Source: Viola odorata
Taxonomy: Eukaryota > Streptophyta > Magnoliopsida > Malpighiales > Violaceae
NCBI GenBank assembly: GCA_963691705.1
Contig: OY829539.1
Span: 46,137,656-46,201,655 of the forward strand
Direction: 5' to 3'
Length of the DNA stretch: 64,000 nucleotides
Part shown: one piece after another, positions 28,130-39,975 of the stretch
Layout of the letters: the number at the start of each line of letters is the position of its first letter
Numbering within the stretch: the stretch's first letter is position 1
Notes under the pieces: generated by a model
Seen by the model: only the letters and a program-made list of their open reading frames with translations
What the model was told of the DNA's origin: nothing
Databases searched by the model: none
Made by a program: the position numbers and the translations under genes

Positions 28130-30774
28130 CTTGTCACTGGCCTGGAACCTTGGACGGGGATGGATACCATCGCATCCACTGGCTGGGTTCGCCTTTCATC
28201 CCTTTGCTCATAAGGATCCGCTACCACACACACATATTGATCACAACTTTTTTGAATCATGAGCGAATAACACTCGACGGCTAGCTTTTGATCGCCCTTG
28301 ATCGATACTACCCCTTCCCAAGAGGGGTATTTCATCCTGAGGTGTTTCTGAGATACCGCTGCCCCAAAACGATTGAGGAATGACCGCCCTAGGATGGCAT
28401 TATACGGTAGGATAAGATCCACAACCAAGAACATCAACTCTTCTGATCGTTTCGACGCGTCTTCTCTAAAATACACAGGCAACGCTGTGACTCCAATTAC
28501 AGGTATAGGGATGTCGTCCACTCCGATAATTGGTTTCTTGCAAGGCGCCAGTTCACCGGCAGGGCGTTTCATAAGATTATATGCTTCCAACGAAAATAAA
28601 TTTACCGCACTGCCGTTATCAATGAGGGTCCTTCGCACGCCATGGCTCCCAACAACCGGTGTGACTACTAGCACGTCGTTATGAGGGAAGACAACGTCCT
28701 TCTCATCTTCTTCCGAAAAAGATATTACCATCCTGTCCAGTGCATCAATCACTCCTTTTTTTGCAGGCTGGCCTTCCCATTTCCGCTTCTCTCCTGCCAC
28801 GAGTGTTGCTGGGGTAATCTCATCCAGGAACGACGCGCCCCCAGTGATAATGTTAATGATGGGGATGTCCTCGTCATACATCATTAGCATTTCTTTCCCC
28901 TTTACCTTAGAAGTTCCGCTGCCCCCAAGGGGGGGAGGCAATTGATGGTCACCTAACGCCCCATGCGGAGGGTCGCTCCTGGTTTCTTCTCTCATACGAG
29001 TGGCGAATTCTCCGAGATAGCCTTCTTCCAATAAGCGCTTTATTGCTAACTTCAATTCCCTGCATGCCTCTGTAGAATGCCCCTTAACCTTATGGAATTT
29101 ACAACAAGCGTTTTCCTTTCCTCCCATGACCACCCCTGGCTTCACAGGAGCTGGATAGCGGATCGGTAGGTTCCGCTGCTGAATGATGGCTAAGATTTTC
29201 GCTCGTGGGAGTGTAAGGGGAGGAAGGTCGGGATCGTACGTTCGACCCTTAGGGGGATCCCCCTGTCGCTGAACATTCAGACCGCCGCCCCTTCCTCTAG
29301 AGTAATTACCCTTCTGACGATTCGTCGCCTTGGGGATGTAATCTTTCCGATGGGTGTATTCGTCACCCGGACGGGTGTCGTGGGTCATACTGCCTTGAGC
29401 CGTGGGAGTAGGAGGGGCGTTCTGGGGCGCATCCCGTATCCTGTTTCTATATTCCTCTTCTTCCATTCTCGCATAATTGTGAGCCTTCAACCTTAACGCG
29501 TCTAAAGTTGTTGGGGGATCCACCATCAGCGTATCTCTCAGCTTCCCATATCCATAATTCAGCTTCAACGCTTCTATGGTGAAATCAATAGTAATACCGG
29601 GAGTTAACGACATTTCCATATCAAAACGACCAAGATAACTATTCAAAGACTCCTCTGGTTTTCTACATATATCAAACAAGGCTGCTGCAGACTTTCGAAT
29701 GGGGATAGCTGTGCTGAAGCGACTCTTAAACTTGGCCTCTAGTTGCAAGAAATTATCAATTGATCGAGCAGGGAGTCCTTCAAACCAGAGGCGAGCTACT
29801 CCTGACAATGTCATAACGAATATTTGACACAACGCCGCGTCGTTGTGCGTTTGAAACTGGACGAAATCCTTCACCTTATTAAGATGCGAGATGGGGTCTT
29901 TGGTGCCATCGTATGATTCCGTGGGGAGCTTAACATGTCGGTTGACCCTGTGGTGCCTTACACGGTGGGTGAAAGGATGACCAGTGGTGTCGTCCAAGAT
30001 CTCACGATCATGACGAGGAGGAGACATGTCCAAGTGTCGCCTGTGCCCTCGAGGCTCCGGGGTGCGTTGCTGCCTGGGAGACCGGCTACGACTCCTAGGC
30101 GAACGGGCTCGTCGCCTCCTACTGCCTGATCTCTCACTCTGCTCCATAGATACCTCCCTACCGGCTCCCTCTCTCCTGCCGTCCCAACGCTCTCTATATT
30201 CATCTACTGGTCGCTCCACTTGGGAGACAGGAATCCGCGGTATGTAGTGCTCCTCCTGTCCGTCTGCCAGTCGCGCAAAGTTGAATGGCATGCTTATCGC
30301 AGGTGAGGTCAGAGGGACGCTCTCCTTGCGACGAGGCGATACTGGTCGATCAGCGACAATAGACGGAGTGAAAATAACTCGAGGAGACACACCTGATGTC
30401 GCTGCACTAGAAGTGGGGCCTGCGGCCATCCCAATTAAATAGTCCAAGTGGGCACGAAGAGCTAACATCGAGCTTACCGACGGAGTCGTAGGGCCATCCA
30501 TCCTAGAACTTACAAGCGGAGGGGCTGAGTGACTGGATCCGCCCGTGTGAGAAAACAGGGCGCCCATTGAGGAAATAAGGGAACCCATTTGAGGAAATGG
30601 GGTACCAGTTTGAGAAAACGGGGTGCCAGCTGTCAGCCCGAAAAGAAAGTCTGTCTGCGCAGAGGAAGTTTCACGTGATGTGACATATGTACTTGACGAA
30701 GACGTGGAAAAAAGTTCCCTACGTGCGTGAACCCCACGAGTATGAGGGGGTGTGGATTCTGAATCTGAAGCCAT
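28126..30774 (-). CDS. Gag-protease polyprotein of the Tat-lineage element
   Basis: An uninterrupted frame of 882 codons starting MASDSESTPPHTRG. The first ~200 residues are Ser/Thr/Pro-rich, with an imperfect repeat around residues 45-80 (GTPFSQTGTPFPQMG). An Arg/Ser-rich basic block follows (SGSRRRRARSPRSRSRSPR). The retrotransposon Gag domain spans roughly 285-450 (KLPTESYDGTKDPISHLNKV, later LEAKFKSRF). A zinc-knuckle-like CKFHKVKGHSTEAC motif (Cx2Hx4Hx4C) of the Tat type is near 570. An aspartic protease follows at about 670-800, with active-site LIDNGSAVNLF and later ILGRSFLNRFG. The stop TGA overlaps the first codon of the RT frame by two bases, so Pro and RT are in different frames. 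It is the only long protein of this element with no internal stop. Confidence 0.9.
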   Translation of the reverse strand: MASDSESTPPHTRGVHARRELFSTSSSSTYVTSRETSSAQTDFLFGLTAGTPFSQTGTPFPQMGSLISSMGALFSHTGGSSHSAPPLVSSRMDGPTTPSVSSMLALRAHLDYLIGMAAGPTSSAATSGVSPRVIFTPSIVADRPVSPRRKESVPLTSPAISMPFNFARLADGQEEHYIPRIPVSQVERPVDEYRERWDGRREGAGREVSMEQSERSGSRRRRARSPRSRSRSPRQQRTPEPRGHRRHLDMSPPRHDREILDDTTGHPFTHRVRHHRVNRHVKLPTESYDGTKDPISHLNKVKDFVQFQTHNDAALCQIFVMTLSGVARLWFEGLPARSIDNFLQLEAKFKSRFSTAIPIRKSAAALFDICRKPEESLNSYLGRFDMEMSLTPGITIDFTIEALKLNYGYGKLRDTLMVDPPTTLDALRLKAHNYARMEEEEYRNRIRDAPQNAPPTPTAQGSMTHDTRPGDEYTHRKDYIPKATNRQKGNYSRGRGGGLNVQRQGDPPKGRTYDPDLPPLTLPRAKILAIIQQRNLPIRYPAPVKPGVVMGGKENACCKFHKVKGHSTEACRELKLAIKRLLEEGYLGEFATRMREETRSDPPHGALGDHQLPPPLGGSGTSKVKGKEMLMMYDEDIPIINIITGGASFLDEITPATLVAGEKRKWEGQPAKKGVIDALDRMVISFSEEDEKDVVFPHNDVLVVTPVVGSHGVRRTLIDNGSAVNLFSLEAYNLMKRPAGELAPCKKPIIGVDDIPIPVIGVTALPVYFREDASKRSEELMFLVVDLILPYNAILGRSFLNRFGAAVSQKHLRMKYPSWEGVVSIKGDQKLAVECYSLMIQKSCDQYVCVVADPYEQRDERRTQPVDAMVSIPVQGSRPVTS

Positions 30775-30839
30775 GATCCTTCGACTCTCAGAAAGAACAG
30801 AGCTTGGTTACTAAGGAAAACTCACTTAATTAACCAAAG

Positions 30840-30857
30840 CTCTCAATGAAAGCACCA
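30840..30857 (-). promoter_or_regulatory. Primer-binding site
   Basis: Two bases after the 5' LTR the minus strand reads TGGTGCTTTCATTGAGAG. The position and the initial TGG, complementary to a tRNA CCA end, make it the minus-strand primer-binding site. I did not identify the tRNA with certainty. Confidence 0.7.
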
Positions 30858-30859
30858 CT

Positions 30860-31376
30860 TGATAAGAGTCTGGGGGATACTGAGCAGGATCGGCCTGATC
30901 TGGGCTGGTCGGGAACACTGTACTGGGGTCTTCGTCACCTGCAAAGCGCCGGAGAGGGTCTCCGGCGTAAACACTCCGATGCCAAAGTCAGTGTCAATAG
31001 TAAAAATGGCAGGGGTTCAGTACGATATCTTAGGCTTACCCTCTTGTCTGAAAAGGTGGGGGTATTTATAGGCAAAGGAAGGAGTGTACCGACAGGGGGT
31101 GGGAATAATCCCTGGCAGGTGTCGCTGGGGTGACATATGCCGCTGGGGTGGCCTTGAGTGACGTCATGCGGAGTGACGTCATGGGTGACCTGGGATGGGA
31201 TGCCGCCGTGCGGATGCCGCATGAGAGCCCCCCGCTGATGTCGACCATCCCAGGGTTGGTCGCCAGGCTAAGGGCGGTAAGAACAGGGTCTCGTCTCCCG
31301 CGGCGTGTACAGTATGCTGGCCGGGTCACCCGACGGGGTAGTGGAGATGTCGCTTCTGTGGTATCGATAGTTATCA
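30860..31376 (-). repeat. 5' LTR of the Tat-lineage element
   Basis: This 517-bp LTR carries the element's promoter in minus orientation: the TATA box CCTATAAATACCCC lies at about 31,062-31,075. Upstream in the U3 part are two close TGACGTCA-type motifs, the core recognised by bZIP/TGA factors. It is followed on the minus strand by AG and the primer-binding site. The TAAAT target duplication abuts its right end. Confidence 0.95.
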
Positions 31377-31381
31377 TAAAT

Positions 31382-32739
31382 ATCAATATATTTTTCATTT
31401 ATGACCGTTTTTAGAGAAACTTTGTCATTAGTATTAATGCAATCTTAATTAATATAGTAGACTAAAATAATATTCTTACTTAATGATCAATTATTTAATT
31501 AAGTTTTGATTTGTTTTCATTTTTCCCATTACGTTATTCGACATTAAATTTCCCAAATTTCATTTCTATATAATATAATATTTATATTTATGTTATTCAA
31601 CATAATAATGGTAATATGTGCTCATAATTATTTTTTTCATTTTTGGTTTTATTGGGTACCTATTATTCAATTTTATACGATTTCATATTTTGAAATTGTT
31701 GAACGATCGATCCATTATCAATGGTATCGAATACATATTTTTTTTAAATAACCAAACAATCTAATTGACAATCAAAGAGAGATTAAATTATTTTAAAGAA
31801 AGATTAAGAAATAGATAATTTATTTACCTCTTATTGTCGTTGAAACAATGCACTCTTTTTAATACTTTACCCCCTCAACTATTAGTTAACGACAAAAAAC
31901 CCTCTGACTTTAAAAAAATTTGATTTAACCCATTATTTTTTATATTAAAATAATAATAAAAATAAGTAAAAAATAATTTTTAATATTTATGAAATAAATA
32001 ATCATATATTTTTAATAAATAAAAAGTAGTATGATCTTACAAAAGAAAAGAACTTCTCTTATTTTATATTTTTTTGTTATTTTATCGTTTGTAAAATTAT
32101 ACGATTTTATTTTTTTTTAAACAAAAAATAAAGTTGTGTGATTTTACAAACGAAATAGTATTTCTTTACATTTTTTTATTTATTTAAATTATGTTTCTCT
32201 TTTTTTGTTTGTAAATCATACGACTTTATTACTTTAAAATAAAAAGAAATCGTATGATTTTCACTTGTAAAATCATATGACTATCTTTCATGTCCGTTTA
32301 TTTCATAAGTATTAAAAAATATTTTTCTTACTTTTTTTGATTATTTTAATAAAAAAGATGTTAATTTATTGACGAGAAATATTAGGAGGTTGAATCAATA
32401 TTTTAAAAAGTCAAAAATATATTTTTTTGACTATTAACCAATAGTTCAGCGAGTATTCAATTTTATACGTTAAAAAGCCACTTTCCTATGGAAATTGTAG
32501 TTTTTATTTATACGGTTGATTTCCTACTAAACCATGTTTATGCTATTCTTCTTTTGTTCTGAAAGCATTACTAAATCATTTCCTACAAAATCCCACAAAA
32601 ACGAAATAATAATAATAATAAAAACATTTCCTAAACAAAACCCTAGAGAAAGGAGCATAATAAGCACACTTCAACTAGCTCGCTCACCTCCCCATCCACA
32701 GTCGACATCGCCCTCGCACGCCACCGCAGAAGGAGAAGA
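31382..32739. other. AT-rich spacer and OLA1 5' leader
   Basis: AT-rich with no gene. The last ~180 bp look like the transcribed leader of the OLA1 gene: a short (AAT)n tract near 32,607, then an AACCCTAGAG element and C-rich sequence before the ATG. No TATA box is obvious at the expected place. Confidence 0.4.
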
Positions 32740-35700
32740 ATGCCACCAAAAGCAGCGAAAGGCAAGGAGGCGCCCGCCGAGCGTCCAATCCTTGGTCGTT
32801 TCTCCTCTCACCTCAAAATTGGCATAGTAAGTTGTGTCTGCTTTTCATTTATTTTTATCAAAAATGGTGGTGGTTGTAGTTAATAATTGACACTACTGAC
32901 TAATAATCGGTGATCGGAAGGTTGGGCTACCTAATGTGGGGAAGTCGACTCTTTTCAACACCCTGACGAAGCTTTCCATACCAGCTGAAAACTTCCCCTT
33001 CTGCACCATTAACCCTAATGAGGCTCGCGTCAATATCCCCGATGAGCGGTTCGAATGGCTCTGCCAGTTGTTCAAGCCCAAAAGCGAGGTTTCTGCTTTC
33101 TTGGAAATCCATGATATAGCTGGTCTGGTTAGAGGTGCCCACGCTGGTCAAGGCTTGGGAAACAGTTTCCTGTCTCACATTCGGGCTGTTGATGGCATCT
33201 TTCACGTTCTGAGTAAGTTTCACATGCTTCTAAATGGGGGATATTGGGGTCTTGATTGTTTGTACATCTTTCATTGCAATGTAGTGATTTTTTTTTTTTT
33301 TATCATTATAACTTCACTGGGAAGTTCTAAAATCTTAAGGTTGTAGTTTTCCTGTTTGTTTTATGGATCACTGTTATGTAGTTCCATACATCATCAATGA
33401 TTGGCTTGTCGTTGAAGTTCTTTGTTGCATTAAGCACGTCTAAAGCAGAGAACTGTCAAAACAGATCATGTTGCCCTGCTTTATACAGAGCATATGCACC
33501 TCACAGCACCATTCGTTTCTTCTGTTCTATGTAGTAAGTAGGTATTGTCATTTAGGATTAGAGATGTATTCTATGAGTGCATTGTTACAATTGTCTGTAA
33601 CTGTTGTTTAGTGCTGATTTGACAATATGACGGCAGATGCAAACTTCACTTCTTTCTGTCCATATATTGTAGGAGCATTTGAAGACCCAGATATCATTCA
33701 TGTTGATGATACTGTTGACCCTGTGAGAGATCTGGAGGTTATTAGTGAAGAGTTGCGATTAAAGGTACTGTTGCTGACTCTGGTGCTCAAATTATGTCTA
33801 CTGCTTTTACCTTTTTAAGTCAGATTGAATGTCACTTGACTGGTGATATGTGCTTCTGTCACCAAGTCTTGCTTATGTTTATACAGCTTTAGAATTTTGG
33901 AAGGTCGGGAGGATCATTCCTTGTATAAAAAGCCATGTGATACCTGAAGACCGTTCTTTTAGGTTATCCTATGATTAGTATTATTATCTGCCCCTCTTGC
34001 CAGGAATGCATTCAAACATTCGTGCTATGTTGCCAAACTGAAACACATGAAATTTGGGATTAGGCCTTTCATTGTTTTTGGTAATTTTCTTTGTTTTCCT
34101 CCCCCACTGCCCCGCATTTTCCTGATATAACCTTATCTTAATCAGATGTGTTCCACTGTTCTCTTTCCATTTGTCCCCAATTCAATCGTATCCTGTATAA
34201 TGCTATTACTTATCCTTCTGTTGATTTCTAAACCTTGTTGTTTTATTTTTTATTTTGTGGCTTGACTGTAGGATATTGAATTCATGGAAAGGAGGGTAGA
34301 AGATCTGGAGAAGAGTATGAAGAGGAGCAATGACAAGCAGTTAAAAATAGAGCATGAATTATGTCAGAGGGTTTGTCTTCTCATGCTTTAGATGACCTAA
34401 CTTTAGTTCGATTGGCATTTCTGTTCTGTAACTAATGCTAAGCAATGGTGCTGCTTGGTATTCTCAGGTCATGGCATGGCTTAAGGATGAGAAAGATATT
34501 CGCCTGGGAGAGTGGAAAGCTGCTGAAATTGAGATACTGAATACTTTTCAATTGCTTACTGCCAAACCTGTTGTATACTTGGTGTGTCTTCATTGCTTTT
34601 TTTGGTTTTTTTCTTTTCTTTTCTTTCTTTCTGATCTGTCAACTCTTGAGTTCCAACTATTACAGTTGCTCCTCTTAGAAATTTTAAGGATTTAGATGTG
34701 TGACTAAGGCGTGTATATCGCACCACAGGTTAACATGAATGAACACGATTACCAGAGAAAGAAGAACAAATTTTTGCCCAAGATTCATGCTTGGTATGCC
34801 AATTATTTCTTTACCAGTTTACTATCTTGATTTTTCTTTTCTTGTATCATTCTGATTTTGTTCTGCATGTATGCTTGGATGTGAGGCATGGGCAGTCCAT
34901 GACTAGATAGCATCAATAACATGTCACAAACTCTCCCTATATGTGTTCCCACGACTTTAAAATTTTTAAGAATGGAAAAAAAAGAGACTTCACCATCACC
35001 AACATTGCAATCTCCTTTTGTTTGAATTGAGAGAATAGCATCTGACATTGTGTTGTTTCTATTGTTTTCTTCCTTATAGTCATTTAAGAAATCAGTATAG
35101 TTGGTGAACAGAAGGTTTATTGCTTACACTAAAGCATGCATGTGCTAAATATCAGGACTTTCTCTTGTGTAAAATGACTTCTTTTCTTTCTTTTCTAGGG
35201 TGCAAGAGCATGGTGGTGAAACAATTATCCCTTTCAGCTGTGCTCTAGAAAGAAAGCTCTGTGATATGACACCAGAGGAAGTAGCTAAGTACTGCGAGGA
35301 GAACAAGATACAAAGGTTGGTAAAATGAGGAAATGGCTTGTACTTGAAGCGTTTCTGTCATTCCTGGATTGCTATCTTAATTTGAAGGAACATCATTTCT
35401 ACATTTGAAAACCCTATATTAGAGCCACGGGCTAATTTTGTGTATAAGAAATATCAGGGGAGGAATGGGAATATTTTGAGCGGACGCCTCCCATTTATGC
35501 TTGTTAATGGCTGGGTCTGAACGAGTCTGACATTGCCGTAGTGTTGTGTACTTGTACAGCCGCACTAATGAAAAGTGTGTTAGGAGTAGGCATGGGAGGA
35601 GGATTGCAACCTTAGTGAGTAGGATGCTGGTGGCAGGTGAGGAACTTGTGAGAGGAGTGATCTCTTGTACTGCATGAGTAAGGTTGGGGAAATGGGAATG

Positions 35701-38355
35701 ATTATTGTGAGGAGTGTTAGGATTGGGGTAGTAGGTTGTGTCGCTGGAGCGAGAGGGTGAGTGAAGCTAGAGAGGGTTTCTTTATTAGGGCTGAGGTACT
35801 TCATTTTTCTTTTTCCTTTACATAGAAGACTAGTTGGAATTGTAAGACCTGAAGTGAGTGGTTTGATGGTGTTGGCTTCTTTTATTGCACATCAAACAAC
35901 ATGTGGTGCCTTGGTTTGTCATTTTTGCCATTTTCTTTAATGACCTGCTGTCTAATCAGGGAAATACCTTTTCCTTTATTTAGTAGGAACATAATATGAT
36001 GTCTATACTGTCAACAGCACTCCCCTCCTTTTAGCATGTTGGAGTCAAGGAATGAATTACACTAACATGTTTCTTTTTCCAAAATTTGTTTCCCTTGAGA
36101 GACAAATTTTGTTAGGCTTTGAAGATGAAATTCTATCCATTGTTGATATATAGGTGACTGTATAACAGAATTAGATGTGCTTTATCATTGCCATCTGCTG
36201 AGAGGGCTGTTTTAGTCTCAGTTTGAGAATATCATAAGAAATTTTTCAGTTGTAGCATAGGTTAAGAACTATAGTGAAACTCTTAAACTGTAGCATTGTC
36301 TTTTAGTTCTCTGAGGGTAGAATGTTGCACTTTATTTCTAGTTTCAATTGAATGAGATGTCTACTTAGTGTTCATCACAAACCTTCAATTATCACCAATT
36401 TGGAAACAAGGTTGGTTTACTCGCAATGAAACACTTCATCTGGCAGGGGGATATGCATCTTTACTTCTTTGTGGTTCTAACCATCATTGTTCATACTGGA
36501 AGAACTTGCTGGAATTGTGCTAAGTAAAAAAGACCGTATTAGTCTTACAATCTGTGTATGACTGTGTTTACTGACTCCAACTTCACTGCAGTGCCCTTCC
36601 AAAGATCATAAAGACTGGTTTTTCTGCAATTAATCTCATCTATTTCTTCACTGCTGGACCTGATGAGGTAATGCATGTTTATACAGTAATTTGATGTGTT
36701 ACTGTTGTCTACAAGAATTTCTGACAGTGTTTGTGGAAATATTGCATTGACATTTCACAGTATTGCATATATGCTTGGGTTTTCAGAGTTACATTTGCAA
36801 TATGCACTTTCTCCAGTAGGTTTTACTTAGCGTTTCTGTAATTTTTTAAAAGGCATATAGTATATTTTTATCCAGTTTACAAGACAGAAACTGAAGTGTC
36901 CTGCTGATGTAAACAAAATATTGGAGAAAACAATACTGTCTTGAGATTTGATCATCACCAGCTTGGTTTCTGGTGAAGTATCAGAATTCTACTGTTATTA
37001 AAAAAACTCTAATAAACATGATCTATCGAACTTAGTAATTGGCATTGAGTTTGCATCATGTACAGAAAAGGTTACTCCAGCACCGTTTTGTTGTCAGTGG
37101 AACGTCTTAGTAGATATTGTAGTGTCTCTACTCCTCATGGTTGTGAATTTTAAACTCCTTTAGTTTTCTTTTTTTTTTTATGATGCACTTGGTCTCAGTT
37201 TTTTTTTTCTTCATTTGCCATTATGTTTTGTTTTCTTTTACCCTATGCATGATTGGTGCTTCTTATAGTGATGATTTAATTTCTTGCAAGATACATGTGT
37301 TCATGCTTTCATTTTGTTAGACTTGTTACCTGATGTCAGAAGAATATATTTTTCAGGTAAAATGTTGGCAAATCAGACGGCAGTCAAAGGCTCCTCAAGC
37401 GGCTGGGGCTATCCATACTGATTTTGAAAAAGGATTTATATGTGCCGAGGTTGTTACACCTTCTTGGATTTATTTTTCACTACCTAGAATTGCTTCTTCT
37501 TTTGCATCTAATTGCTCAATTCATTGTTTTAATGTTAAACTGCAGCGAATGACTTTAGTCTTGTTTTGTTCTTCATAAGTATTTGTTTATTGAACTTTTA
37601 TGTTTTTTCTCCATGGCTCTTTCTGCATAAAAGTGACAACTCTTTGGACTACTAACCTATTCATTAGCAATATATACGTCACTAATAATGCTCATATCAG
37701 GATGACTTGTAAGCTACTAAAATCAGCATTATATCAACATTGACAATTCTTTAAAAAATTAGGAAAAGAAATAACATAAATTTTTAAAAGGTAATTAATG
37801 AACTTGATACATATTGTAATGCTTGTTGGTGGCTATCTTCATATATTTTTATTTGAAAAGTCTAATCACAGGATTCATTTGCTATGTTTAGGTCATGAAA
37901 TTCGATGATCTGAAGGAGCTTGGTAGTGAGCCCGCTGTTAAGGTACAACTTGATCAGACTTTTGATTTTGTACCATTTTTATTTTCTTATCTAAAGAGGA
38001 TTATTAAACCACTTCAATTGCGCCTCACACGTAAGACTGGAGGGTGCAAGCAGTGTTGAGAGTTTGCTATGTTCCGTAAGTAATTTTGCTTGGGGTCACC
38101 TCAGCATTGGAGAAATGCATAACTAAAGATAAAACAATAATAATATGGAAGCAAGTGTAGGTGGTGGTGGTGGTAGATCTATAATCAAGTGTTTTTTTAT
38201 TTCTCTTAATTTGCTTAGGAGGTGACATAAAAATTTCTCTGGCATTTTGGTTTCAGGCTGCTGGTAAGTATAAACAGGAGGGGAAGACTTATGTTGTCCA
38301 AGATGGAGACATTATATTCTTTAAGTTCAATGTGTCGGGAGGCGGTAAGAAGTGA
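32740..38355 (+). CDS. OLA1: Obg-like ATPase 1 (YchF-type P-loop NTPase)
   Basis: This intact gene has 11 exons: 32,740-32,826; 32,921-33,212; 33,673-33,764; 34,272-34,370; 34,468-34,581; 34,729-34,793; 35,199-35,315; 36,592-36,667; 37,357-37,449; 37,892-37,942; 38,257-38,355. The 1,185 nt encode 394 residues, the usual plant YchF1 length. The protein starts [20 protein letters not shown]. It has G1 GLPNVGKST (about 31-39), the G3 region [17 protein letters not shown] and the G4-equivalent NMNEHDY. YchF proteins carry NxxE at G4 in place of NKxD, which explains their ATP preference. A coiled-coil insert follows G3 ([20 protein letters not shown]). The C-terminal TGS domain has [19 protein letters not shown] and ends [22 protein letters not shown]1 is a cytosolic ribosome-associated ATPase linked to stress responses. 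Confidence 0.95.
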
Positions 38356-39045
38356 GAATGCAGCCGCTGGGAGTGTCGTGAGTTAATTTGTTATGACGGA
38401 TTGATTATTATGAAGTCATTATTAAGTTTAGCTTCCAACCATTTGCAATTCGAAAAGCTGAACGTTTTCGCAGCTAGTAAGTCGACTCGTTTTTGTAAGT
38501 CTCAACTTGATATACTTTAGTATGTGCTGTGCTTGCAAGCGTCCGAGAATATAGTTGCTGACCGGAGGGAGTTTTGATATGCAAATTTCTTTTCCATTGA
38601 TCATCTCTAATCTAGATTACCATTCATTTGTTCTTTTCTTTCGCTGTTCATTCTTGTTAACAAAGGAGGATCAAGGCCTTAATTCTAAACTAGGCTCAAG
38701 TTGTGATCAACCAACTTTTTAATAAATCCAAGTGTAAATTGTATAAAAACTATATTTTATTAGATGTTTCGCCTAACACCCATCACCTATGATTTAAAAG
38801 TTTGTGATTTAATGGTTAAAAAATTCAAAATGAATGAGAAAATAAATCAAAAAATAATGTAAATTTAAGGGAAAATGTGACGTAAGATTTTACTCAATTA
38901 AAGAAAAAACAATGAGCACTTTTTTTTTATAAAATAATGAATAATTTAAAATACAAATCGTAAATAAAATTTTATTTATTTATTGCATTAAGTTCTACCA
39001 TATTAGTTACATTTTTTTGTCCAAATTTTATAATTTTAAGCAACT
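38356..39045. other. OLA1 3' flank, AT-rich
   Basis: The 3' UTR of OLA1 runs into AT-rich sequence without coding potential. Nothing else is recognised. Confidence 0.4.
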
Positions 39046-39054
39046 TTTTATTAT

Positions 39055-39966
39055 GGGGAATATCTATTTATCCTCTTCGAATTTTCGGTTAAACTCAAAT
39101 ACCTCCTCTAATTAAAAGATTTTTTAAATACCTTCATGAATTATTTAGATGTTTAAATCAACCTATCTATTAATTTTTTCATCCAAAATATTTATAAAAA
39201 ATGATTCATTTCATAAAAATTAAAGAGTTAGCAAATAAATTCCTAAAAATATCTTTTAAAAATTATTATTGTAATTATTTAAGTTTGAAAAGAAAATAAT
39301 TTCTGACCGATTATAACCTTATTAATTTATCTAATGATGATTATCTAAATTTAAATTTATATAAAATTTAACCTTATTAATTTCCCTCTAAGATACTCGG
39401 CCCGTTGGAAGGAATTTAAAAAACTATTCAAATAAAAAAATATTTTCCCCAATAAACCAATTCAATCATGCTGGAAGGAATTTTAAAAACCATTAAAATA
39501 AAATTTCTTACCACCCTACAAAAATTATTTAAATTTACATAATAATAAAAGCTAAAGTCAATAACCATTGAGCTCATTGATTGGCTTGCTTGTGATATAA
39601 ACTAGTAAGATCTCGAACTCAGATTCAATTCTCATCTTTATCTATAAAAAAAATCAAAAATAATTTACACTATAAACTATTAACTTTAAAAAAAAATTCT
39701 AAATAATTGATTTCTTTTTACATGGATCATTTTTTTTAGGAAAAAGAATAGAAGAAATTTATTAATTTTATAAGATTGAGTCATTCTTTATTAAAAGAAC
39801 TATGATGTCATACGCGATATACATTTAACCGCCAGTTTGGATGAAAAAATTAACTAATGGGTTGATTTAAAGCATTTAAATAGTTCATGGGGTATTTGAA
39901 GAATCTTTTAGTTCGAGGAGTATTTGAGTTTGACCAAAAAATCGAGGGAGGTAAGCAAATATTCCC
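39055..39966. mobile_element. MULE-like non-autonomous TIR element
   Basis: A 912-bp AT-rich element with ~140-bp terminal inverted repeats. Matched blocks include AAACTCAAATAC, ATTTAAATCAACC-type and TTAATTTTTTCATCCAAA, present at both ends in opposite orientation. The flanks TTTTATTAT (39,046-39,054) and TTTTACTAT (39,967-39,975) look like a 9-bp target duplication with one mismatch. Long TIRs with a 9-bp duplication fit Mutator-like elements. There is no coding sequence. Confidence 0.65.
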
Positions 39967-39975
39967 TTTTACTAT

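Larger units (their letters stand above)
14377..31376 (-). mobile_element. Full-length Tat-lineage Ty3/gypsy LTR retrotransposon with antisense ORF cassettes
   Basis: A 17.0-kb element with two LTRs (TGATAA...TTATCA) and a perfect TAAAT duplication at 14,372-14,376 and 31,377-31,381. On the minus strand the order is 5' LTR, primer-binding site, Gag-protease, RT-RNase H, a second RNase H, integrase, tandem repeats, an ~8-kb segment with plus-strand ORFs, then the 3' LTR. The second RNase H after the first, the Cx2Hx4Hx4C Gag motif and antisense ORFs between integrase and the 3' LTR are known traits of the Tat/Ogre lineage. Pol carries seven premature stops plus one frame change, so the copy is not autonomous. 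The LTRs remain very similar, which argues for fairly recent insertion. The main differences are a poly-C tract and a 15-bp repeat. A solo LTR (23,182-23,871) is nested inside. Confidence 0.92.

Noticed and set aside
32740..38355. Interpretation of OLA1 as a GTPase of the canonical Obg type
   Set aside because: The G4-equivalent motif is NMNE and not NKxD, and an Obg N-terminal fold is absent. The length and TGS ending match YchF/OLA1.
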